A DNA stretch of 64,000 nucleotides from Gemmataceae bacterium (GTDB taxonomy: Bacteria; Planctomycetota; Planctomycetia; Gemmatales; Gemmataceae): contig SHZZ01000006.1 in NCBI GenBank assembly GCA_009692005.1, forward strand, positions 1 to 64,000, given 5' to 3'. Under the pieces are notes generated by a model. The model was not told the origin of the DNA and did no database searches. It was given only the letters and a program-made list of their open reading frames with translations. This document shows positions 8,522-17,041 of the stretch, piece after piece (position 1 is the first letter of the stretch; each line of letters starts with the position of its first letter). Both the position numbers and the translations under genes were made by a program.

Positions 8522-10656
8522 AGCGGCGAAAAAAGTTAGAAGTCTCGACTTTTCCTTTCCTCGCTGTGCTCCTTTGCACCATGGGATCGTTGATCCTTTT
8601 GCTTTTGGTTATTGATCGGAAAGCCAAGAAGGCGGCATTGGAAAAAACTTATGAAGCCGCGCGCCTGGCACAGGATAAAAACTCGCAAGACTCTGGCCTG
8701 TCAGCCAAATTGCGACGGGAAGAAAAATCCCGGCTTCTCGAGAAGGAAACCCAATTAGATTCACAAATCTCACGCTGGAAATCGGAGTGGGAAGGCGCCT
8801 TGCAAAACAGCCTTGAACAAAAAGCCGCCGAGGCCCGGCTTAATCAGGTCGTTGCTAAAAAACAACAACTTCTCCTTTCGATTCGGGCAGCCAGCCAGGA
8901 TCTGGAAAAAACCAAAGGGGGCAAAGGCCTGTTAGGAAAATCACCTGAGGATAAAACTCAAGAGCTGCAAGTTAACATCAACCGTTTGGAAGGATTGCTG
9001 AACGAACATAAAATTTCCAAAGACCGGGACACCCCTTCGTTTTCCATTGTGCCCTATTTCGGAAATCAGGGTTCCAATCGCAGACCGCTTTATCTCGAAT
9101 GCACGGAAGCCGGGATTATGTTCCATCCCGACGGGATGTTGTTTAGCCCAAAAGAGAACCCTGGTGAACTAGCATCAGAACTGCGACATCGGACAGGATT
9201 GCTGCGCGCCTTGCTCCAAGCCACCAAGGATGACCCTAACCCAGTTCCTTATCTGATGATTCTCATTCGGCCAAAGGGCATTGCCCATTACTGGAATTTT
9301 CAAGCCATTTTGAAGCAATTTGACCTGGAATTCGGCTACGAACTCGTTGACCAGGAGTGGAAGATTGCCATTCCCGAGGAACATTCCGCGCCAGCGCCAA
9401 AAGTCCTCGCGGCCATGGTTCAAAAGGCAGGTGGCTTACCCAGGCCCATGCCGGCGCCTGGAATTTTTCCTGGCGGGGCAAACCTGAATAATCCACCCAA
9501 GTGGCTTGACGGTTCGGCGGGGAATTCCGGTCGTCAAGGCCCAGTACAAAACAGTTTTGGCGCCAGCGCAAAAACCGTTCAACCCATTCAAGGGCCACCT
9601 GGCTTTCCCCTGGCGCGAGGCAACCCTCCTTCCTTTCCTGGGTCCAAGGGAAATGGGCTCAATGGCATTGATCCCTATGCCATTGGAGGAAAAAGTAAAA
9701 CGGAAATCCCCACAGGTTTTGGGGAAAATCCTGGCAGCAATCCGAACAACCAAATTTTTCCAAACAACCAAGGCAATTCCCTATCTAACAACCAAGTCAA
9801 ACAAAATGGGTTGATCAACTCCTTGGGCAAGGACGGAAAAGGAAATGAAAACAAGCAAAATAACAAACCCGAAGGAATAGAAGGTGATGGCATCCCTGGT
9901 AACTCCCCAGCCATGACGGGATCACCAGGAATTGGCAAAGGGTTGTCCAATTCCGAACCAGGTTCAGGCAAACCAACCAAGAGTGGTAATCCACAAGGGA
10001 ATTCCTCGGAAATGGAAAAAGCTTTGGCTCAAAACAAGGAGTATTCCAAAGCGGGAAAGGAAAATGGCTTGCCAAAACAACCGGGAACACCCACTCAGAA
10101 AATGGTAAATCCCAATGGCCCGCCGCAAAACATTTCCCTTTCTCCCAAGCAAAGCGAAGCCAACCTGGAAAATCCGCGGCCATTGCCACGAACCACCTAT
10201 GCACCTCCTTCCTTCCCCGATCAATCAACCGACCAAGAAACATTGAGCAAAGTCGCGGTTCCTTTGCCCGAATTGGGTCCGCGGAAATCACAAACTCCTG
10301 CACCCCTTCGCCCTGCCAGAATTTTTGCCGACCGGGATTGGCCAATTTTCCTGGAATGTAAGTTTGACGAACTCGTATTGCACCCAAACCAGGTGCGAAT
10401 TCCCACGACGGAACTGGGCCAAGGCGCCGGTCTGCTAACCCTTAATGAGGAAATCAAAAGGATGATTCGCAAGAAACAAGAAACATTGCGTCCTGGCGAG
10501 GCGCCCTACCGGGCGCAAATCCGGTTTCTGGTTTGGCCCGATGGGTTGCGGTCCTACCACCTTGCCTACCCAGTGCTGGAATGGATGAAATTGCCTCAAA
10601 CCAGGCAAAACCTCGATGCCGACGACAACCTTACAGAAGTATTGAACCGAAGGTGA
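8518..10656 (+). CDS. TolR/ExbD-like membrane-anchored protein without the membrane Asp, with Gly/Asn-rich linker
   Basis: A 712-residue protein with a basic N-terminus (MKRRKK) and one membrane segment at residues 12-32. Within it FLAVLLCTMGSL lines up with FLDVVANVVGII of the next protein, with Ala16 at the place of the Asp. A coiled coil follows (about 35-165). Residues about 190-270 form one periplasmic module (from LECTEAGIMFHP to LIRPKGIAHYWN). A Gly/Asn/Pro/Gln/Ser-rich linker covers about 300-600. A second copy of the module ends the protein (about 608-695: FLECKFDELVLHP, FLVWPDGLRSYH). The module resembles the TolR/ExbD periplasmic domain in layout (inference). It overlaps the channel gene by 4 bases. 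Confidence 0.75.
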   Translation: MKRRKKLEVSTFPFLAVLLCTMGSLILLLLVIDRKAKKAALEKTYEAARLAQDKNSQDSGLSAKLRREEKSRLLEKETQLDSQISRWKSEWEGALQNSLEQKAAEARLNQVVAKKQQLLLSIRAASQDLEKTKGGKGLLGKSPEDKTQELQVNINRLEGLLNEHKISKDRDTPSFSIVPYFGNQGSNRRPLYLECTEAGIMFHPDGMLFSPKENPGELASELRHRTGLLRALLQATKDDPNPVPYLMILIRPKGIAHYWNFQAILKQFDLEFGYELVDQEWKIAIPEEHSAPAPKVLAAMVQKAGGLPRPMPAPGIFPGGANLNNPPKWLDGSAGNSGRQGPVQNSFGASAKTVQPIQGPPGFPLARGNPPSFPGSKGNGLNGIDPYAIGGKSKTEIPTGFGENPGSNPNNQIFPNNQGNSLSNNQVKQNGLINSLGKDGKGNENKQNNKPEGIEGDGIPGNSPAMTGSPGIGKGLSNSEPGSGKPTKSGNPQGNSSEMEKALAQNKEYSKAGKENGLPKQPGTPTQKMVNPNGPPQNISLSPKQSEANLENPRPLPRTTYAPPSFPDQSTDQETLSKVAVPLPELGPRKSQTPAPLRPARIFADRDWPIFLECKFDELVLHPNQVRIPTTELGQGAGLLTLNEEIKRMIRKKQETLRPGEAPYRAQIRFLVWPDGLRSYHLAYPVLEWMKLPQTRQNLDADDNLTEVLNRR

Positions 10657-10663
10657 CCCACGG

Positions 10664-11722
10664 ATGCTTCGTCGCAGACGGCCGAAAAAAGGCATTCATT
10701 TCAGCTTTGACTCCTTCCTGGATGTCGTTGCCAATGTGGTAGGCATTATCATCCGGTTGATTCTCGTGGCCTGGGTCGGAGCCAAATCCTACAAGGGAAT
10801 AGAGTTGCCCGCGAATTTATCCCAACCCCCGGCCCTGTTGGGCGTGGAGGAGAGCATGCAACCCCTGGCCCAGAGGGTAGGGGAAAAAGAAATGGCAGCG
10901 GTAAAGTGGGGGGAAATATCCGCTGGTTTGAAAATAAAAGGGCAACGAGAAAAACTGCGGGAAACCGACAGCGCCTTCACCCAGATGGAACGAGACCTTC
11001 AACATCTCGTCAAGGAAGAAAAATCGTTGAAGATGGAGTTGCGTAATAAACAGGAACTGGAGAATTTCCAAAAGCAAAACCTGGGCAAGGGCCTTGAGAA
11101 ATTAACCAAGTTGGAGGCCGAATATTTGGCTTTGAAAAAGTCCAGGGGGCCGGTTCAGGAACTCCGGTATCAAACCCCAGTAAGCAAAACCCTGCAATCG
11201 GAAGAACTTCTTTTTGAATGCCGCCATGGCCGAGTGACCGCAATTGACATTGGTTCCATGCTGGAGGAAATCGGCGGGCAAATGCAGGGCCTGGGAGAGC
11301 GGTTGCGCACCCAGTGGGAAGTGGAGGACACTTCACAGCCCCATGGGGCATTTCGCATGCGTTTTACCGTCGAAAGGATAAAAACCGCCCTGGAATTGTC
11401 AGCGCCTAACGCCCCGCCTGATAGCCGAGGCAATTTTCGCTTTGCCTTAACTGGTTGGGAAATGCAAGGCTTGGACCCTGAGCGGGGGGAGACCCTGGAA
11501 CAGGCTTTACAACCCCAGGCGGAATTCATGCGCATTCTGAACGGGTTGGACCACAATAACACCGCCATCACCTTTTGCGTTTACCCTGACAGTTTTCCTT
11601 TATACCGGCGGCTAAGGGATTTAACCCACGAAAAGAAATTCGTGGTGGCGGGCAGACCTCTCATGGTGGAAGCGCCCATTGCCATGTCGGTTAAAAAAGG
11701 GACGGCATCGCGCGGGCAGTAA
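10664..11722 (+). CDS. TolR/ExbD-like membrane-anchored protein carrying the membrane Asp
   Basis: A 352-residue protein, third gene of the channel unit, starting 7 bases after the previous stop with AAGGTGA as ribosome site. The N-terminus is basic (MLRRRRPKKG), followed by one membrane segment at about residues 15-40. Asp20 in SFDSFLDVV sits where ExbD and TolR have their ion-carrying Asp. An Arg at residue 31 inside the segment is unusual. Residues 75-160 are predicted coiled coil. The periplasmic end (180-330) repeats the module seen twice in the preceding protein (LFECRHGRVTAIDI, then FCVYPDSFPLYRRL). I infer that it pairs with the preceding protein inside an ExbB-type ring. It ends 1 base before the convergent pfp stop. 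Confidence 0.75.
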   Translation: MLRRRRPKKGIHFSFDSFLDVVANVVGIIIRLILVAWVGAKSYKGIELPANLSQPPALLGVEESMQPLAQRVGEKEMAAVKWGEISAGLKIKGQREKLRETDSAFTQMERDLQHLVKEEKSLKMELRNKQELENFQKQNLGKGLEKLTKLEAEYLALKKSRGPVQELRYQTPVSKTLQSEELLFECRHGRVTAIDIGSMLEEIGGQMQGLGERLRTQWEVEDTSQPHGAFRMRFTVERIKTALELSAPNAPPDSRGNFRFALTGWEMQGLDPERGETLEQALQPQAEFMRILNGLDHNNTAITFCVYPDSFPLYRRLRDLTHEKKFVVAGRPLMVEAPIAMSVKKGTASRGQ

Positions 11723-11723
11723 G

Positions 11724-13016
11724 TTAAACCCCAACCAAATAACCAAACCGCTGTTTGAATTTTTCCGGGACCCACTTCACACTGGCCGCTAATGCTTCCA
11801 GACGATCCGGAATGGTGAAATCGGCCTTATCCAGGCGAATCATGTAACGGCGCGCGCATTCAAAGCCTTCCCCATCCACATCCACTTTCCGGGTTTGCAT
11901 GCGCTTGGTAACCGGGTCGAGGATTTTTTCAAAGGGAATGGGGTCCAACCTGCCACCCACAAGAGAAATGACAGCGCCAAATTTTCCCGCTTCCGGCGAA
12001 CGCAAGAATTTGACTGCTCCATAACCCAGGTCGCGGGTGTATTCCGCGTCGAAAGGAATTGGGTCAGCACAGCGGAGTTCGTAGCCAAGGTCTTTGTCGA
12101 TGATCGTCATGGTGACATTGAACTCTTCCAGTTTTTGCAAAAGTCGGTCCTTGACCATCCGGCCAAATTCAATTTCCCCAAGTCGAAGATGGCCGTGAGG
12201 ATCGCGCTCCACCCGGCCGTATTTTTTTAATTGCCCGTCATCCATGCTGGATAGGCCTTTTTCGCCAATTGCTTCCAGCAACCCTTCTGCCAAAACCCCC
12301 ACGCCATAATTCGAACCATTCATCCTGCGTTTCAGCATGGAGCCGAGAATAATGTCGCAAACTTCATCGAGATCAACGCTTTTGCCTCGGAATTCCTCGG
12401 GAATAACGGTCAAGGTGGCAGCCGAGGCTTTGCCCATCCCCAAGGCCAGATGGCCGGCGGCGCGGCCCATGCTGATCAAAAGATACCAGCGGGAAGTCGT
12501 GCGGGCATCCTCGGCGAGATTGCGAATTATCCCCACCCCATAGTGACGCGCGGTTTCAAATCCAAAAGTCGGTGTGGAAGGAGCCAGAGGTAAATCGTTA
12601 TCGATGGTCTTGGGAACATGGGCAACGCGAATGGCGCCGCCGGCGCGGTGGTACACCTGGCTGCAGGAATAAGCGGTATCGTCTCCACCTATTGTCACCA
12701 GGCTGGAAATGCCCAGATTCCCGAATGTTTCCAGGACATTTTTCATGTCCGCTTCGTTCTTGGCGGGATTGGTACGCGAAGTGCCTAACACCGAACCGCC
12801 TTTCAAATGGATGGCTTTGACATCGTTTATAGCTAGCTTGCGAAAATGGCCAGTATCACCCTTGATCAACCATTTGAAACCGTCTTGAAAACCATAAACT
12901 TCCAATCCCTGTAGCACCGCCTCAATAGTTACGGCGCTGATCACTCCATTGATTCCTGGGGCTGGGCCGCCACCTACAACTATACCCAGTTTTCCCGAGG
13001 GGTTTTTTGGTTCCAT
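11724..13016 (-). CDS. pfp: Pyrophosphate-type 6-phosphofructokinase
   Basis: A 430-residue phosphofructokinase that phosphorylates fructose 6-phosphate in glycolysis. Near the N-terminus is the glycine-rich GGGPAPGING. The phosphoryl-donor loop reads TIGGDDTAYS and the catalytic loop reads PKTIDNDLPL. In this family GGDD and PKTIDND mark enzymes using pyrophosphate, whereas GGDG and PGTIDND mark ATP enzymes, so PPi use is likely and the reaction would be reversible. ISMGRAAGHLAL binds the sugar phosphate. I chose the ATG at 13016 because GGAAAG precedes it by 5 bases. A TTG at 13055 would add 13 residues. The neighbouring genes do not suggest an operon. Confidence 0.9.
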   Translation of the reverse strand: MEPKNPSGKLGIVVGGGPAPGINGVISAVTIEAVLQGLEVYGFQDGFKWLIKGDTGHFRKLAINDVKAIHLKGGSVLGTSRTNPAKNEADMKNVLETFGNLGISSLVTIGGDDTAYSCSQVYHRAGGAIRVAHVPKTIDNDLPLAPSTPTFGFETARHYGVGIIRNLAEDARTTSRWYLLISMGRAAGHLALGMGKASAATLTVIPEEFRGKSVDLDEVCDIILGSMLKRRMNGSNYGVGVLAEGLLEAIGEKGLSSMDDGQLKKYGRVERDPHGHLRLGEIEFGRMVKDRLLQKLEEFNVTMTIIDKDLGYELRCADPIPFDAEYTRDLGYGAVKFLRSPEAGKFGAVISLVGGRLDPIPFEKILDPVTKRMQTRKVDVDGEGFECARRYMIRLDKADFTIPDRLEALAASVKWVPEKFKQRFGYLVGV

Positions 13017-13134
13017 CTTAACTTTCCAATCTGAAATAATAAGAGCTATTGGCAAGGCTTGCCTTTCAGTAAAGTTTAGGATTTCCAGGCTTTTTTTAAA
13101 CAGGGCGAGGGCTTTAGCAGTTTCTTACAAGGGT

Positions 13135-14931
13135 TCAGGCGGCTTGTTTTTTGGCCCTTGGAGCAATGGCAAACAAGCCAAATACTTCTTCCTCGCTAAG
13201 GCCCAGAGCAGGCGGAAGCCCCCCGTGGTCGATGATTTCCGCGAAAAGCTTGCGCTTCGTCTCAAGCACTTCGGCAATTCTTTCCTCAATGGTTTTTTGG
13301 GAAATAATCCTCTTCACGAACACCGTGGATTTCTGCCCCAGGCGATGCGCCCGGTTGATGGCTTGGTCTTCCACGGCGGGATTCCACCACCGGTCGAACA
13401 AGAATACATAATTCGTAAACTGCAGGTTTAACCCGACACTCCCGGTCCCATAACTCATGAGCAAAACATGGGTGGAAGGGTCCTCCTTGAAGCGGTCGAG
13501 AATTCCCTGTCGGAAACGGTGGGGAATTCTCCCATGGTAAAGCAAAGGATTGAATTCCACCAAACTTTTTGCCAGTTGTTCCAACGGGTGGACCCATTGG
13601 GAAAAAACAATGGCTTTGCTTCCATTGGCGGCAACCTCCGCCATGTCGGCCAGAAGTTGGTCTGTCTTGGAACTTGCCCCCGTTCTTGGATCAAAATTAC
13701 AGATTTGCTTCAAACGCATGATCAATTCAAACACATGCTGAACCGTAATGGTATCCCCCAACTCATTCAGGTGGATAACCCCTTCTTTTTCGGCCAATTC
13801 GTAGGCGGCCTTTTGCTCTGGGGTCAGGTCGAGGAACACATCCTGAATAATCAGGGGAGGCATGTCGGGGGCAACTTCTTCTTTGGTCCGCCGGATAATA
13901 CTGCCATTGGTCAGCGCGGGCAAAAACTTCGAAGGAGTGTCCTTGGGAATCAGTCCCTGATCGACAAAATCAAAAATGTGGATCAAGTCTTCATGGCGGT
14001 TTTCAATGGGCGTGCCTGTCATGGCCCAGGATCTTTCCCTTGGAAGCGCGCAGGCAGCGTGAGCCGTTTTTGAATCCCGCGTTTTGATCCGCTGAGCCTC
14101 ATCCAGAACCACCAGATCATGAATCCGCTCGCCCACCAACCCTTCCATCATGTCGCGAGTCATGATTTCATAATTCACCAGCTTGACCTGGGTGTTGGTC
14201 ACCTGCCAAGATATTTTTCTTTCCTCGGCATTTCCATAGATGACCTCGAAGGGCAAGTCTGGAGCCCAGATTTTCAATTCCCGACTCCAGTTGTTGACCA
14301 GGGGTTTGGGACAGACAATGAGAACCCGGTTGAGAATCCCAGCCCGGAACAGCAGCCGGATGGCAACGATCACCTGAATCGTCTTACCAAGCCCCATTTC
14401 GTCAGCGATCAAGGCCGACCGCCGGGGCATCAAAAAAGCAATCCCTTTAATCTGGTAAGGAAAGGGCTTGAAGGGCAAACTGACTTCCCGACCGGAAAAT
14501 ATTTCTTCAATGGGAGGCTGCAATAAATACATCAGCCTTTCCTTGAATTGAAGCATGTCCTTGAGTGGCCGAACCCGAGTCTGTTTTTTTTCCGGGTCAG
14601 TGGAGGGAATTTCCATTCCAGGAGGTATTTCAGGGGTTTGGACCTGGCCTTCCGCAACCAGAAGGGACGGAACAGTTTGTTTCTCCAAAGGGGTGGGAAA
14701 CTTCCATTCGGTTGTGGTTAGCTTCGGTTCCAATTCAGGCACGGTCCGGATCCAAGGAAAATTGGCGCCCAGGGGAAACGACCGGACAGTTAAATTTCCA
14801 GAGTGAGGCAGAACTTCAAACAGGCGCACATTCAGGGAAAGGGTTAAAGGAATTGCCTTCAGGGTGGGGGAAGTAAATGGTTCAGAATCTTCTTTCCCGC
14901 AAGCGATTTGAGCCAAAACCTCAGGGTTCAT
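13135..14931 (-). CDS. SNF2-family DNA helicase/translocase
   Basis: A 598-residue SWI/SNF2-type ATPase. Residues 1-150 are a variable N-terminal part. The core begins near residue 158 (PFPYQIKGIAFL). Walker A is DEMGLGKT at 177-184, the Walker B/DEAH box is VVLDEAQRIK, motif III is MTGTPIENR, and the C-terminal RecA lobe has KAIVFSQWV, GTGSVGLNLQ and the SNF2-typical RAHRLGQ. All motor motifs are intact. It should use ATP to move along duplex DNA or displace bound proteins. No nuclease or SWIM zinc finger is visible, and no defence genes are nearby, so I take it as a housekeeping SNF2 protein of unknown target. Confidence 0.9.
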   Translation of the reverse strand: MNPEVLAQIACGKEDSEPFTSPTLKAIPLTLSLNVRLFEVLPHSGNLTVRSFPLGANFPWIRTVPELEPKLTTTEWKFPTPLEKQTVPSLLVAEGQVQTPEIPPGMEIPSTDPEKKQTRVRPLKDMLQFKERLMYLLQPPIEEIFSGREVSLPFKPFPYQIKGIAFLMPRRSALIADEMGLGKTIQVIVAIRLLFRAGILNRVLIVCPKPLVNNWSRELKIWAPDLPFEVIYGNAEERKISWQVTNTQVKLVNYEIMTRDMMEGLVGERIHDLVVLDEAQRIKTRDSKTAHAACALPRERSWAMTGTPIENRHEDLIHIFDFVDQGLIPKDTPSKFLPALTNGSIIRRTKEEVAPDMPPLIIQDVFLDLTPEQKAAYELAEKEGVIHLNELGDTITVQHVFELIMRLKQICNFDPRTGASSKTDQLLADMAEVAANGSKAIVFSQWVHPLEQLAKSLVEFNPLLYHGRIPHRFRQGILDRFKEDPSTHVLLMSYGTGSVGLNLQFTNYVFLFDRWWNPAVEDQAINRAHRLGQKSTVFVKRIISQKTIEERIAEVLETKRKLFAEIIDHGGLPPALGLSEEEVFGLFAIAPRAKKQAA

Positions 14932-15086
14932 CGGAGCATCTCTAGGGTGGCAATTCCTTCCTTTATTGGTTCGGGTCTATTGGATTGGGACTTAAGGCAT
15001 TGAAAGGGAATCCGTCGTCGGCCAAGGCACAAATGCCCATGCAATTATTACGGGTGGGAGATGCGGGATACCCCATGCCCAGGAGG

Positions 15087-16943
15087 CTAGCTGCCAGGAG
15101 TTTTTGACTTTTCCTGAACAATCCGAGTCACTTCTTTGGCGAATTCCTCATAGTATTTTTCCATCACTGGCCATGACGATCCTGTCCGGGCGGCATTTTC
15201 GATATTTCCGGATAATTCAGCCAGATAGGAATAACCAAAAAGGCCAGCCGCCCCACGCGACTGATGTAAAATTCGGGCCAGGGCATCCCGGTCCTGGCGT
15301 TCGAGAGAATCGCGAAATCCACTCTGCCTTTCGGCCAAGTTATCGAGGAAAACCTTTGCCAAATAACCAGGAGAATGGATGTTCTTACCCTGTAGGGAAA
15401 AGTCATCCTTGGACTTGGGAAGAAAATAGCCCAAAGCTTCCAATAATTTTTCCCGGTCCACAGGTTTTGTCAGGAAGTAATCAAAGCCAGCGGCAAGGCA
15501 ATCTTCCTCATCCTCCTTGGTTGCCATGGCAGTCAATGCCAGCAAAGGAATTTTTAAACCCAGGTCTCGCAACATACGGGCCGTTTCCTTGCCATCGCCA
15601 TCCGGCATTTGGATATCGAGCAGGATCAGGTCAAAGTGTTGATGAAGAACAGCATGCATCACCTCAGCCCCCGACCCAGCCACCTCGACATCCAATCCTT
15701 CCTTTTCAAGCAGGTAACGAAAGTAAACTTGGATATCCTCGGAATCCTCTGCCAGGAGAATTCGCGCTGACATTCCCAGGGAAAGTGTGCTTGTGATCTG
15801 ATGTTTCTTGGAAGTAACCAAGGTCCCTAACTGCCCGGGTTCGACTCGCTTTTGTAATTCCTTTTCCCCAACTGGCAGCAAAAAAGTAAAGCAAGACCCT
15901 TCCCCTTCAGAACTGGTTACTTGAATAGCGCCTCCCAGCAATTTCGCAAGTCTTTGCGTGATGGTCAACCCCAGGCCGGTTCCCGCTTGTCTGTCTGTCT
16001 TGGCGCGATTTACTCGAATAAACGGTTGAAACAATCCTGCAATTTGCGCCGGGTTCAGCCCTGGCCCTTGGTCTAAAATGGAAAAAGCCAAACAAGTGTT
16101 TTCACTTTCACTTTGGTTTTGAAGAAACAGATCGACACTGACCTTTCCCCTCGGGGTGTACTTAATGGCATTGCCAACCAGGTTGACTAAAATCTGGCGC
16201 AGCTTGACCGGGTCGGTATGGATCAAGGTGGGTATGGCCTCCAGGGCCTTAACCTCCACCTGCAAGCCTTTCTCCAGGGCCTTTAGTCCAACCGTGTCCA
16301 TGACTTCGTTTAAGGTTAGCCAGGGAGAACATGGCAGGATTTCCACCCCTTCCTTGCCTGCCTCGATTTTGGAGAAATCCAGGATGTCCTTGACAAGTTG
16401 AAAGAGAAAATGACCGCTCTTTTCCATGGCCTGGGTCATCTTCTCTCGTTCACCTTGAGAAAGATTGGGATTGGCCAAAATATGGGAATAGCCCAATACC
16501 GCTTGAATGGGCGCCCGGATTTCATGGCTCATATTGGCCAGGAAACTACTCTTCGCCCGGGATGCGGTCTCAGCTTCCACAAGCTTCTTTTGAATTTCCT
16601 CCACGGTTTGCCCATGGGGATAAACCTCCTTTCCGGAGCAAAAAAATTCTATTTCCCCACCAGCGCTTGGCACAGGGACCGCAACGCCATGGAACCAGGT
16701 CCATACCCCGGAATGGCCTGAAAATCTGCACTCAAAGGAAAAAGGCTTAAAAGACTTCGCCGCGCTGGTCAAAGCTTTTCGCACAGGCTCCACATCCGCG
16801 GTTTGGGTTTGCTGCTCCAAACCAGCCAAGGGAATAATTGCCGGGAACTTGCTGGAAAAGGCCGGATCGAAATTAAGGATGCGGCCGTCCTTGTCCCAAT
16901 GCCACGAGTAAATCAAATTGAAACCCTGTCTTCCTTTTTTCAC
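15087..16943 (-). CDS. Soluble hybrid histidine kinase with receiver and Hpt domains
   Basis: A 618-residue phosphorelay protein without membrane segments. A PAS-like domain (about 10-105) is followed by a coiled linker. The HisKA domain has phosphorylated His140 in NMSHEIRAP. The ATPase domain holds VNLVGNAIKYTP, LDQGPGL and GTGLGLTI. The receiver has Asp443 in LLDIQMPDGD and Lys493 in LTKPVD. The Hpt domain at the end has His560 in ILHQSRGAAGLFGY. All relay residues are present, so the full His-Asp-His chain can run inside one protein, and the final partner must be a separate regulator not encoded nearby. The start is a GTG at 16943 without a strong ribosome site. The signal is probably cytoplasmic. 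Confidence 0.9.
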   Translation of the reverse strand: MKKGRQGFNLIYSWHWDKDGRILNFDPAFSSKFPAIIPLAGLEQQTQTADVEPVRKALTSAAKSFKPFSFECRFSGHSGVWTWFHGVAVPVPSAGGEIEFFCSGKEVYPHGQTVEEIQKKLVEAETASRAKSSFLANMSHEIRAPIQAVLGYSHILANPNLSQGEREKMTQAMEKSGHFLFQLVKDILDFSKIEAGKEGVEILPCSPWLTLNEVMDTVGLKALEKGLQVEVKALEAIPTLIHTDPVKLRQILVNLVGNAIKYTPRGKVSVDLFLQNQSESENTCLAFSILDQGPGLNPAQIAGLFQPFIRVNRAKTDRQAGTGLGLTITQRLAKLLGGAIQVTSSEGEGSCFTFLLPVGEKELQKRVEPGQLGTLVTSKKHQITSTLSLGMSARILLAEDSEDIQVYFRYLLEKEGLDVEVAGSGAEVMHAVLHQHFDLILLDIQMPDGDGKETARMLRDLGLKIPLLALTAMATKEDEEDCLAAGFDYFLTKPVDREKLLEALGYFLPKSKDDFSLQGKNIHSPGYLAKVFLDNLAERQSGFRDSLERQDRDALARILHQSRGAAGLFGYSYLAELSGNIENAARTGSSWPVMEKYYEEFAKEVTRIVQEKSKTPGS

Positions 16944-17041
16944 GGCCTGGGAGTGCGGGCTAATCCCTTCCCATCCCGGTAGTTAATTGTTATTCTAAGT
17001 AAACTCACCATTTCTCGCGAGGGGGTATTTTACCCTGGTTT

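Noticed and set aside
7160-11722. Zorya-type defence (ZorA/ZorB) for the channel trio
   Set aside because: The channel has a long tail like ZorA, but neither partner has the OmpA-type peptidoglycan-binding domain of ZorB, and ZorC/D/E-type genes are missing.
13056-13134. Terminator between the SNF2 and pfp genes
   Set aside because: There is a run of T-like bases on one side but no stable stem next to it; the only small stem (GGCAA/TTGCC) is 5 bp and lacks a T tract.
13135-14931. SNF2 helicase as part of an anti-phage defence system
   Set aside because: Neighbouring genes are a phosphofructokinase and a hybrid kinase; no nuclease, methylase or other defence gene is close.
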